From a virus, in IMG/VR virus record IMGVR_UViG_3300007510_001324, positions 1 to 64,000 of that record: a stretch of 64,000 nucleotides of DNA; one strand, written 5' to 3'. Below the pieces are notes generated by a model. The model was given only the letters and a program-made list of their open reading frames with translations, was not told the DNA's origin and made no database searches. The first letter of the stretch is position 1. Every line of letters starts with the position of its first letter. The position numbers were made by a program, and so were the translations under genes. Positions 11,101-16,724 of this stretch are shown piece after piece.

Positions 11101-11262
11101 ATCATTGATCGGGGCTTTGGTCTCATCTGCAATAATATTTTTAATACGTATACTATTCTTTTTACCCTTTATAGGAAATTCCTTGTAAAGGGCATCAACT
11201 ACCGACGACTGCATCAAAAGATCTTGTTCGTTGATGTTTAAGGAGTCAACTCTCTTCGCCAT
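5158..11262 (-). CDS. Fused RNA polymerase beta-beta' subunit
   Basis: A single 2,034-residue chain carries both catalytic subunits of a bacterial-type multisubunit polymerase. Beta hallmarks come first (VRDVHPSTVGFLDPINTPE, GYNFEDSVVV, GDKIAGRYGNK, RGDDGGQAFDQL). Beta' follows, with the catalytic NADFDGD at residues 1373-1379 and a late Cys cluster (EEDCETTDG, then LTCETAKGVCIQCYG) matching the second beta' zinc site. The bridge region after beta (GGLFDQNITGG, then GKKWGYIKL) sits where bacterial beta' has its four-Cys N-terminal zinc domain, yet has no cysteines. Length is about 700 residues less than E. coli beta plus beta'. It presumably transcribes phage genes with a phage or host sigma factor. 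No alpha or omega gene is seen here. Confidence 0.97.
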   Translation of the reverse strand: MAKRVDSLNINEQDLLMQSSVVDALYKEFPIKGKKNSIRIKNIIADETKAPINDLPAQKEIKLDGKSWVMPVYADFDLIDNETGKVISRAKKMKITSIPRMTNRFSVIIEGNEYQTLNQFRLRSGVYTREKSNGQFESQFNLEKGFNFKMMLDPKKEVFFLQAGNQNYPIYAILHALGMPDEPMRRAWGKEIFEANARAGIKELHGSIIKLVDTLLHHKTNDYAEALRLFKKYLEDTSVSSETTELTLGQGFNKVNKDLLLATSSKLLRVMRREEKEDERDSLVFKELFTPQDQLKAFLDARTTKITNKIKWRLDNKETIRDIIPTNTYGDPIKEFFSVGELSSPPPQTNPAAILGEWNKTTVMGTGGIQSRHAVTMNVRDVHPSTVGFLDPINTPETGKIGVTLPLAIGVSKTEKGLVTKVITPAGRIKEFTPKEMWDRKIGFPDQYKVVDGKVKPVGALVKGNWKGRSLLIAGKEIDGYIHNPTFMFSFQSNLIPFLGTVSGNRAMVASKQIGQAVAVSNPDKPHVRVLGPNKRQTFGKAISDTVNPKVPNELEEGTVSKVTKDYIFIKDQDNKTHKIGLFNDFPLNQEAFINSKPVVAPGSKVYPGDKLAENNFQDKGELALGVNAKIAYMPWKGYNFEDSVVVTESFANRMTSEKILKFSYTAPKEGMIDKAKLLAYYPDSMTPENYAKLDDEGIIKKGSEVDPNDVLIAGLAPKEYTDEEKILKTMNKSLSVPYARSTLEYDGHNRGKVLYVRKLTRRRYNVHVKVIAPMEIGDKIAGRYGNKMIVSKIIKDDEAPHTKDGKAIDVIASPFGVPGRMNIGQLLETAAGKLAEKTGKDYEVANFDGTDHLAKLKKEFKKNGLEFDEELTDGKDGKSFTNKVFVGNQHILKLMHVVEHKLKHRSYGSYSMDEQPTRGDDGGQAFDQLTTYVAMAHGAKANLYDSTAIKGQKNDEIWRNIQLGLPIPPPNRNFAWDKMVNYLKASGVNVEKKGDYIQASPLTDKAVTELTGTKSEIKDPGHMLIGKNLASIKGGLFDQNITGGMQGKKWGYIKLEEKIPSPLMQKSITSILGITHSKYMKIINEQEELDGKTGFAAIEAALGKVDINADLRKTKKSLQTTAPQNVDKLNKKIRYLEALKKFELKPTDLMISKVPVLPPVFRPVYPLPSGDLMVNPINWSYRNLGLVNNSLKQYKTMGSVAYKELGGNTRKSLYEAVSEVQGVTDPVGFGQEKRLGALAQLSGKKGTSPKYGFIQSKLWRKRQDLTGRSTITLEPSLGLDQIGIPEVMGWDIYKPFVMKELKDQGFQPIQAMEEIEKKTDRAKEALIAVMKKRPVMVNRAPSLHKFGLQAFNPINVEGNAIKLNPLVTKGFNADFDGDTMSVHVPVTDKAVEEAYGMMPSRNVFMPGMHGAKTMPIQGFGQDYQLGIWLLTRTEKKSTKEYESIAAATKAKVPLTTEITIKGKGRTTLGREILVKSVPKKFHKFVRSNEMNGKNVNELMTRIALESDKDYGQVADSLKSLGADSAHQHGFSISLNDLDIDRSFRDKAVADTWRKVGPKPADTKVVNAFMGIDNKIAVGQAKAVKDKEKLYSRENNLRIMQESGAGGKKVANSAQQILSMPGVLLDVHNNPIPVPNVKSWTEGQDVAGYWNSMYGARKGAVDRAINTQDTGFLNKSLLAVTRNLVITEEDCETTDGIEIAVNDKNAVDRFLAEKIVGVGRKDELVTTELLRKAKAKKLKTIKVRSPLTCETAKGVCIQCYGLMANNKPPKVGDNVGIIDGQTMTERSTQLQMQTFHSGGTAKGTSMLVAGFPRIIQLVKVPAVLGGKATLSEVSGEVSKVTENPLGGYDVTIGDIAHRIPAGMGLKVKEGSKVSKGDLLSEGIIKPQELSKLKSHLDAEKYIVDELDDVFDGQFHKRTYETVVRAMGSQARITEAPEDSDLIRGDVADIWHLKKLNTKRKAEGKELIQYEPYFKSIDMLPHDRADWLSRLSVNRLRGTVQEAAARGLVSDIHGVDPIPAYMYGTEFGKKEDGRY

Positions 11263-11267
11263 TGCTA

Positions 11268-11296
11268 TTGACCTTTTCGTAATTTTATGGTATAAG
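11268..11296 (+). promoter_or_regulatory. Plus-strand promoter, motif copy 2 (with a -35)
   Basis: TTGACC (11268-11273), a 17-nt spacer ending TATGG, then TATAAG (11291-11296) and ATAAAT. It is the only one of the five TGGTATAAG-type sites that also has a good -35 box. It should drive the plus operon that begins near 11.4 kb. Confidence 0.75.
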
Positions 11297-11319
11297 ATAA
11301 ATATGTAGTAAGCTATTTA

Positions 11320-11348
11320 ATTATAAATACAAATATATAATTGGTCAA
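11320..11348 (-). promoter_or_regulatory. Strong sigma70-type promoter for the fused polymerase
   Basis: On the minus strand TTGACC (11343-11348) and TATAAT (11320-11325) are separated by exactly 17 nt. The expected start is near 11313, giving a leader of about 50 nt. Host polymerase could thus transcribe the phage polymerase gene early. Confidence 0.8.
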
Positions 11349-11392
11349 CTCTTTGGTCACAATGATCAAAGACACCAAGTCAGGAGGTAGAC

Positions 11393-11401
11393 ATGCGCTA
11401 A
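11393..11401 (+). CDS. Two-codon minigene (Met-Arg-stop)
   Basis: The best Shine-Dalgarno site of the operon (AGGAGG, 11382-11387) is placed five bases before ATG CGC TAA. The stop overlaps the ATG at 11401 of the next frame (TAATG). It may be a coupling device or a peptidyl-tRNA drop-off minigene as known from phage lambda. It could also be chance, with the SD serving 11401 at long spacing. Confidence 0.35.
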   Translation: MR

Positions 11402-11550
11402 TGGTAATGCAACGAAGAAAACTCAGAAGATCGGGTACAGGTGGCGCAAATCTTAATTCAGGTTTGAAGCAATTTACCGCCGTAAGTTCCCCCAAGAGGT
11501 CTGGAGCAAAGAGAAGCTCATCTTCAAAGTCGGGCAACTCAAAGAAATGA
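11401..11550 (+). CDS. Small basic Ser/Lys-rich protein
   Basis: About 49 residues (MVMQRRKLRRSG...) ending in a Ser/Lys-rich tail (KRSGAKRSSSSKSGNSKK). The very high positive charge fits nucleic-acid binding. The frame is open further upstream (ATG 11362, TTG 11341), but those starts have no ribosome site and overlap the minus promoter. The ATG at 11401 follows AGGAGG at 13 bases and is coupled to the Met-Arg minigene. It is the first gene of the plus operon. No family recognised. Confidence 0.5.
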   Translation: MVMQRRKLRRSGTGGANLNSGLKQFTAVSSPKRSGAKRSSSSKSGNSKK

Positions 11551-11613
11551 CGAACTATGAATGAAGAGACGACAAGTCTCTTCTTTAACTACAACAAATA
11601 TAATGGAGAATGT

Positions 11614-11850
11614 ATGAATGTAGAGCGAGAACTATTATCATTGTTTGATGATGTTCCAGCCATGAAAGCTTTTTTAGCTAAAAAAGGATTAAAGGACGAA
11701 ACTTTAGTTCCATTTATAGCCGGAGTTAGGCTTACGGTGGGAATGTTGGGCGGTGATAAGGAGGCAAAAAAACGCTTTGAACTTTTTATTAAAGAAAATG
11801 AAGAATATCTTAAAAAATTCTTAAAAGATGTTGAGGGGGGTAACCTGTGA
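11614..11850 (+). CDS. Small hypothetical protein
   Basis: The start at ATG 11614 has GGAG seven bases upstream and gives 78 residues; an in-frame ATG at 11557 would add a low-complexity leader without a ribosome site. The product is helical and charged (LLSLFDDVPAMKAFLAKKG, KKRFELFIKENEEYLKKF). Its end overlaps the GTG start of the next gene by four bases. It may be an adaptor for the downstream zinc-ribbon or AAA+ proteins; this is positional inference only. Confidence 0.65.
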   Translation: MNVERELLSLFDDVPAMKAFLAKKGLKDETLVPFIAGVRLTVGMLGGDKEAKKRFELFIKENEEYLKKFLKDVEGGNL

Positions 11851-12419
11851 ACTGTGAAGTATGCAATCGCCCGTTAACAAACGAGGAAATGCAGCTAGGT
11901 AAAGGTTTTTGCTATTTTTGTCTTTATGATAACGCAACCACAGTGCAAGAACGTACGGGCCAGCGTGTGTCAATACCACCGCCGGAGGCTTTAGGCCGCA
12001 CTATGGAAGAATTAGAATCATATAAACAAAGTAAAGTAGTTGCGCAAGAGAAAACTAAGAAACTACTGGCTAGTAGTGAAACTACAAATTCAGAATTTGT
12101 GCCTACTCATAAACTATCTTTCACCAACGAAGAACGAGAAGAGATGTTAAAGAAGTTTGGGTTTGATCCTGGCGTACCGCCTAAGTTTACAAAAATAACT
12201 TCTAAAAATAATGGCCCAAATCAAGCACAACTATCATTTACAATTCCAGCAGTCGTAGATCCAGAAGCAGTGGAAATAGTACAAGAAACCCTGACAGAGT
12301 GGGTAGCCATGCTAATTAGGCTTATAACATTTGGGTCTGCCGCAGCTAAGCCTATGGAAGAAGTTCTTTTCGGAAGATCTAACAAATCACAATTTGGACC
12401 ACCACACGGAGAATACTAG
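11847..12419 (+). CDS. Zinc-ribbon protein of unknown function
   Basis: 190 residues from a GTG start. The N-terminus holds two CxxC pairs (MNCEVC, then CYFC about 17 residues later), a zinc ribbon. The middle is charged and probably disordered, and the C-terminal part is a helical domain (VDPEAVEIVQETLTEWVAMLIRLI) that could pack on a partner or membrane. It lies three bases before the MoxR-type ATPase, so it may be a substrate or adaptor of that complex. No named family recognised. Confidence 0.7.
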   Translation: MNCEVCNRPLTNEEMQLGKGFCYFCLYDNATTVQERTGQRVSIPPPEALGRTMEELESYKQSKVVAQEKTKKLLASSETTNSEFVPTHKLSFTNEEREEMLKKFGFDPGVPPKFTKITSKNNGPNQAQLSFTIPAVVDPEAVEIVQETLTEWVAMLIRLITFGSAAAKPMEEVLFGRSNKSQFGPPHGEY

Positions 12420-12422
12420 AAA

Positions 12423-13601
12423 ATGGCAATCACAGTACAACAAAAAATAAAAGAAAACGAACAATTTCTTAACTCCTTATACGTAGAAAGAGAAGATGCA
12501 ATTCATGGAATGCCTTTAGCATTGTATTCCAACAGCAATATATTATTGTTAGGTCCTCCAGGGACAGCAAAAAGCGCGTTGATTCGTGGCTGGGCAAAAG
12601 CATTTGGTGGTACTTATTTTGAGTGGCTGGTAACAAAATTTTCTACGCCAGACGAACTATTTGGGCCGATTTCAGCCAAGGGCTTGGAGGAAGATGACTA
12701 TAGACGCGTTACTTTGGGTAAATTACCAGAATCAGATTTCGCGTTCATAGATGAAGTATTTAAGGCTAACAGCGGTATTCTAAACTCGCTGCTAACTATT
12801 ATGAATGAACGCCTATTTCCTAATGGCAGGGATGCTAACCCAAACATACCACTAAAGTTAATGATTGGTGCGTCAAACGAGATACCGGCAGAGGACGATG
12901 GGCTGGATGCCATGTACGATAGATTCCAATTTAAATACAGAATTGGATATATTAACGATTCCGCAGAATTTAAAAAAGCTTTAGGAAACGATTACTCGTT
13001 AAAAATTCCTCATACTATTACTCAAGCAGAGATACAAAAAGGTATGAAGCAAATTCAGGAAGTTACTTACGATGAAAACATAGTTAACTTTATGATAGAC
13101 ATCAAAAGAAGTCTAGAACAAAAGACAATCGTGGTAACCGACAGAACCTGGGTGAAGGCCGTTCATATAATGAAAACAGAAGCCTTTCTGCGAGGAAGAA
13201 ATCACGTATCAGAAGAAGATTTCGAAATCTTAAAGAATGTACTATGGTCCAAACCTGAAGATGAAAGAATCGTGCATATAGCCGTTCTTACAGTCACTCT
13301 TCCTGAAAAAGCTAGAATCATAGACACTTACGAAAAGGCTGTAGACGTTTATAAAAAATTCAAAGAGTCAAGCAAGAAGCAGTCGGATAAGAGTACTCTT
13401 GGTCTCGACACTATGGATAAGATAGGCGCAGCAATCAAAAAGATAGAAGGATCTTTCAAGCAGCTTAGGGAACGCGGAAAAAATCTAGATTCATTGCAAA
13501 TATATAGCAAGAAACTGCAACGCATGAATCAGGAAGTAGTTAAGGAAGTTACAGGAATGTCTGTATCCACTACTACCGAAAGCGGAGATCTTAATTTATG
13601 A
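12423..13601 (+). CDS. MoxR/RavA-type AAA+ ATPase
   Basis: 392 residues. Walker A is GPPGTAKS at 44-51 and Walker B is FAFIDE at 106-111, followed by the MoxR-type sensor stretch NSLLTIMNERLFPNG. These ATPases form hexameric rings that remodel or load metal cofactors into targets, usually with a VWA-domain partner. The next gene, overlapping by four bases, encodes exactly such a partner. The C-terminal 80 residues are helical. A MoxR-VWA pair in a phage could remodel host or virion protein complexes; the target is unknown. Confidence 0.9.
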   Translation: MAITVQQKIKENEQFLNSLYVEREDAIHGMPLALYSNSNILLLGPPGTAKSALIRGWAKAFGGTYFEWLVTKFSTPDELFGPISAKGLEEDDYRRVTLGKLPESDFAFIDEVFKANSGILNSLLTIMNERLFPNGRDANPNIPLKLMIGASNEIPAEDDGLDAMYDRFQFKYRIGYINDSAEFKKALGNDYSLKIPHTITQAEIQKGMKQIQEVTYDENIVNFMIDIKRSLEQKTIVVTDRTWVKAVHIMKTEAFLRGRNHVSEEDFEILKNVLWSKPEDERIVHIAVLTVTLPEKARIIDTYEKAVDVYKKFKESSKKQSDKSTLGLDTMDKIGAAIKKIEGSFKQLRERGKNLDSLQIYSKKLQRMNQEVVKEVTGMSVSTTTESGDLNL

Positions 13602-15184
13602 AAAAAGTAGACAATAGTATATTATCGAAGAAAAGGGGATCATTTACCGATCCCCTTTTTAATTATAAGCATACTATCTACAACGACGCATTCGATATAT
13701 CTAACTTCGAGCAATTAAAGGCGGATGCTCCTAAAATAAACGAATTACAAGTACGCGGGCAGCAAGAATATGAAAACTTCACACCGCTATATCAAGACGT
13801 ATATTCTTCATTGTATAGATACCACGCAAAGCTGAGACCAGAGTACGAAATGGATCATGAGTACTTGCTTAACAGAATGGTTATGGAACACATAACTGAG
13901 TCAGCTAAATACAAAGAGCTGAGAGCAATAACAAGAATGGACCCTTTGGCTACGGCAGTGGCAACAGAAACTTTTGGTGAAAAAGCTCTCGAACTAGCAA
14001 AAGGGCTAAAAGAGCAACAGAAAGCGTTTAACGAGGCTGCGGAGCAAGCCGCCAAAGACATGAAAGAAGCGGAAGAAGAAGCACAGGCTGCAGCGGAAGC
14101 TGAAGATGAATCAGAAGAAGGAGAAGAAGGCAACGACACTGCAAAAGCTAACGCCAAGATAAAAATGGACGAAGCCAGAAAACAGCTAGAAGATGCCTAC
14201 AAAGACCTAAAAAATTGGGATAAGAAAAAACTTACCCCAGCTATGAATAAAATCATGAACGAAACCGTTCGTATAACCGCTGATACCAAGGATACGTTGT
14301 CCCAGTGGGGATTGGGTGGCGGAGATGGTGGCCAGTCCTTAAATTATAGACAGCAAATGAATATGCTGAACAAAATTAAGAATAGCTACAAGTTAACAGA
14401 AATAGCTAAAATAGCCGGTCGTTTAAAAATGATCGCGACTAAGATAGGAAAAGAAAAAATCAAACGAGGAAGCGAAGAAGTATATTCCGTAGAACGCGGC
14501 AGCGATTTATCTAGAATAGTTCCTTCCGAGTTAAGTAATCTCTCTAGCAGTAATAAGTTGCGTAGACTAATGTTTAAGGCAGATTTAGTAGATGGAAAAT
14601 TATTACAATATGCCTTATCCGGACATGCTAAAAAATCAAAAGGCCCAATCATATGCTGCATTGATGAATCTGGCAGCATGGGTGGGCAGTTAGAATACTG
14701 GGCAAAAGCAGTAGCATTAGCATTGTTGGATACGGCTCAACGAGAAAACAGAGACTTCCTTGTGATCCACTACTCAGGCGAATACAGCCCGCGCCAGTTG
14801 CCGGTGCATGATTTTCCAAAAAACTCGCCGCCAGATATCGAGAAAACAATTGCAATGGCAGAAAAGTTTATAAATGGTGGCACAAATTTCGAACCACCTT
14901 TAAAGTTAGCAATGGAATATATAGATAACAAGCCAGAATTCTCAAAAGCTGATATTGTATTTATCACAGACGGCGAAGCCCCGCTGACCAATGATTTTGT
15001 AGACAAATTCAATAAATGGTGCAAAGAGAAAAAAGTTCAAGTATTAGCAATACTAATGGACTCTGGGTATTATTCCTCACAGACGCTTAATCAAATATCT
15101 AGGATGGTAACAAAACTATCAGATATTAACGACAAGGGCACTGAAAAAGAGGTAATGCTAAACATATTCCAAACCCTTAACTAA
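13598..15184 (+). CDS. VWA-domain protein (CoxE/ViaA-like)
   Basis: 528 residues. The C-terminal von Willebrand A domain carries the MIDAS motif DESGS at 356-360, then GGTNFEPPL and FITDGEAP for the remaining metal ligands. The N-terminal half is helical, with a long acidic, Ala/Glu-rich coiled stretch near residues 140-200. Together with the overlapping AAA+ gene it makes a RavA-ViaA-like two-component machine. Its stop codon lies inside the first arm of retron RNA unit A, so the two elements are physically joined. Confidence 0.88.
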   Translation: MKKVDNSILSKKRGSFTDPLFNYKHTIYNDAFDISNFEQLKADAPKINELQVRGQQEYENFTPLYQDVYSSLYRYHAKLRPEYEMDHEYLLNRMVMEHITESAKYKELRAITRMDPLATAVATETFGEKALELAKGLKEQQKAFNEAAEQAAKDMKEAEEEAQAAAEAEDESEEGEEGNDTAKANAKIKMDEARKQLEDAYKDLKNWDKKKLTPAMNKIMNETVRITADTKDTLSQWGLGGGDGGQSLNYRQQMNMLNKIKNSYKLTEIAKIAGRLKMIATKIGKEKIKRGSEEVYSVERGSDLSRIVPSELSNLSSSNKLRRLMFKADLVDGKLLQYALSGHAKKSKGPIICCIDESGSMGGQLEYWAKAVALALLDTAQRENRDFLVIHYSGEYSPRQLPVHDFPKNSPPDIEKTIAMAEKFINGGTNFEPPLKLAMEYIDNKPEFSKADIVFITDGEAPLTNDFVDKFNKWCKEKKVQVLAILMDSGYYSSQTLNQISRMVTKLSDINDKGTEKEVMLNIFQTLN

Positions 15185-15394
15185 ATATTTTAGAATCCAT
15201 CCATAAAAGATGTTACGTCTTTTCTAGCACAAAGTCCACGACATAAGAAGGCACGATAGCCAGGATCCCGGGTAACAAACTAGTTCATGCTAAAGCGTTA
15301 TCACCTAAACTTTTTAGCATTCACAAGTAAAGCTACCTGGGATCCTGGCCCCCAAGTGCTAATTCCCTAAAGAATTACAAGTAAAATATTTAGT
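15180..15394 (+). ncRNA. Retron-type msr-msd RNA, unit A
   Basis: Arms 15180-15192 and 15382-15394 pair perfectly over 13 bp (ACTAAATATTTTA with TAAAATATTTAGT). A G follows the 5' arm directly (TTTTA|GAAT) and CAAG precedes the 3' arm, as in retron a1/a2 junctions. Inside are an 8-bp hairpin with a TTA loop (15205-15223); a long msd-like hairpin, 15259-15273 with 15335-15349 (15 pairs, one G-T); an inner 8-bp stem, 15287-15294 with 15313-15320; and a small hairpin at 15361-15376. It would be the longest template of the three units. Confidence 0.75.
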
Positions 15395-15402
15395 GCAACT
15401 CC

Positions 15403-15499
15403 TCCTTTATAGCGAATCAATGGAGTGCTTCGCTCCGTATGGATTCAATTCCGCGATCAGTAGATGAACGTATATAGTGCTTACAACAAGTATAAAGGA
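15403..15499 (+). ncRNA. Retron-type RNA, unit B
   Basis: Arms 15403-15411 (TCCTTTATA) and 15491-15499 (TATAAAGGA) pair over 9 bp. G follows the 5' arm and CAAG precedes the 3' arm, as in units A and C. The main internal hairpin is 15414-15446, with an outer GAATC/GATTC stem and an inner 6-pair stem, GGAGTG to CGCTCC (one G-T), around a 3-nt CTT loop. No clear long msd hairpin is visible, so it may be a short or minimal copy. Confidence 0.6.
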
Positions 15500-15671
15500 T
15501 AGTTTTAGAATTCAAAGTAGATGAGACGTAACGTCTTAATAAGTAAATTAATAGTTAGCCGCCTACCTTAGGGGGTGGCTAAAAAGTTAACAAGCTGATA
15601 AACGGGCCCACCAACTGGGCACGTTTACGCTCGCGGGCCGTAACAAAAAGACTCGGCCCCAAGTAAAACTA
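15500..15671 (+). ncRNA. Retron-type msr-msd RNA, unit C
   Basis: Arms 15500-15507 (TAGTTTTA) and 15664-15671 (TAAAACTA) pair over 8 bp, with the same G|GAAT and CAAG junctions. Internal hairpins: 15522-15538 (7 pairs, TAA loop); 15555-15563 with 15574-15582 (9 pairs, one G-T); 15599-15627 (6 pairs, one mismatch, then 5 pairs); and 15635-15640 with 15654-15659 (6 pairs). Its 5' arm abuts unit B with no gap. Its 3' arm ends one base before the Shine-Dalgarno GGAG of the RT gene, so folding could affect RT translation. Confidence 0.7.
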
Positions 15672-15679
15672 GGAGTAAT

Positions 15680-16510
15680 ATGAAGATTGATTTGTCCGCT
15701 ATAAATTATAAAACGTTTCGGATTCCAAAACGAAGAGGAGGGCATAGAGAGATTAATGCCCCGGATGAAGAAACAGCAAAAATGCAATATGATATATTAT
15801 ATAATTTCCTATACAAATTTTCAGCCCACCCCATAGCGCACGGTTTCATTAAAAATAGAAGTCCGCTATCCAACGCGAAGTATCACGTGGGCGCAAAAAT
15901 ATTAGTAAAATTAGATATTAAAGATTTCTTTCCTTCTTTGACGGAGGCTAAAGTAAAAAGACTTTTTGAATACCTATTATCACTCAAGAAGGTTAGTACG
16001 AAGAACGATATAGATGATCTAGTAAAAATGGTAACATACAAAGGGCATTGTCCACAAGGAGCATGTACTTCCCCCGCCATCGGGAATCTAATCCTGTTAG
16101 GAGTGGATAAAAAATTACAAGAACTACAGCACGATTTTGATTGTGTTATAACGAGATACGCAGATGATATAGTATGCTCGTCAAAAACTAATATGGATCT
16201 TCCTAAGATCATCCCAGTTATTAAGAAACTATTAGAACTAAACGGCTTTAAGTTAAACCAAAAGAAAATTAAGGTACAAAGGCAACATAAAAGAATGTCT
16301 GTCACGGGCGTAGTAGTAAATGAAAAGCCCAACATATCACGTACAAAAAGACGAAATTTAAGAGCGCAGCTACATAATCTAGAAGGTAAGACAATCAGTA
16401 AAAAAGAACATCAAGTGTTAAGTGGAAAAGTAGCCTGGATTAAACAGCTTAATCCATTACATGGCGAAAAGTTAGAGAAGCAATTAGAAGGGATACAAAT
16501 TAACACATGA
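15680..16510 (+). CDS. Retron-type reverse transcriptase
   Basis: 276 residues, near the lower end for retron RTs. Motifs in order: IPKRRGGHREI (14-24), retron-specific NAxxH (NAKYH, 65-69), metal-binding LDIKDFF (78-84), QGACTSP (126-132), YADD (160-163) and VTG (208-210, retron region Y). A basic thumb follows (RTKRRNLRAQL). QGxxxSP and VTG argue against a diversity-generating retroelement RT, which has an SQ motif. It should prime from the 2'-OH of a G in its cognate RNA and make msDNA. Shine-Dalgarno AGGAG lies just before ATG. The preceding 495 nt hold three candidate RNAs. Confidence 0.92.
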   Translation: MKIDLSAINYKTFRIPKRRGGHREINAPDEETAKMQYDILYNFLYKFSAHPIAHGFIKNRSPLSNAKYHVGAKILVKLDIKDFFPSLTEAKVKRLFEYLLSLKKVSTKNDIDDLVKMVTYKGHCPQGACTSPAIGNLILLGVDKKLQELQHDFDCVITRYADDIVCSSKTNMDLPKIIPVIKKLLELNGFKLNQKKIKVQRQHKRMSVTGVVVNEKPNISRTKRRNLRAQLHNLEGKTISKKEHQVLSGKVAWIKQLNPLHGEKLEKQLEGIQINT

Positions 16511-16517
16511 GAGGCCT

Positions 16518-16724
16518 ATGGCAAAATTATCCGCCATCTTAGACTCAATAGACGGCGTGCTCTTATTGACAAATCAGCTAATTAATTATACAATTAATAG
16601 TGGAGATGATATGCTAGATCTGCCAGATGAACTAATCAATATAGGACAGAGAATAACTAGCAAAGAATATTTAAAATTAATAAATGAATATTTTAATATA
16701 AAGGAAGAAGATGGCAAAAACTAA
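16518..16724 (+). CDS. Small protein downstream of the retron RT
   Basis: 68 residues, acidic and helical, with no recognisable motif. It starts seven bases after the RT stop with a GAGAGG ribosome site and overlaps the next gene by 14 bases. Position makes it a candidate retron accessory protein, but it is far smaller than known retron effectors. An internal sigma70-like promoter, then GGAG and an in-frame ATG at 16611, could yield a 37-residue C-terminal product. Confidence 0.6.
   Translation: MAKLSAILDSIDGVLLLTNQLINYTINSGDDMLDLPDELINIGQRITSKEYLKLINEYFNIKEEDGKN
16566..16594 (+). promoter_or_regulatory. Internal sigma70-like promoter
   Basis: TTGACA (16566-16571), a 17-nt spacer, then TACAAT (16589-16594), inside the 68-residue gene. 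Expected start is near 16601. It would transcribe the GT4 glycosyltransferase apart from the retron cassette. It lies in coding sequence, so chance cannot be excluded. Confidence 0.5.

Noticed and set aside
15185-15679. Diversity-generating retroelement template region
   Set aside because: The RT has QGACTSP rather than the SQ motif, and I find no template/variable repeat pair with adenine-specific differences near the RT. Retron junctions fit better.
16611-16724. Calling the 68-residue gene a retron toxin
   Set aside because: Size and lack of motif do not support any known retron effector class; only position suggests it.
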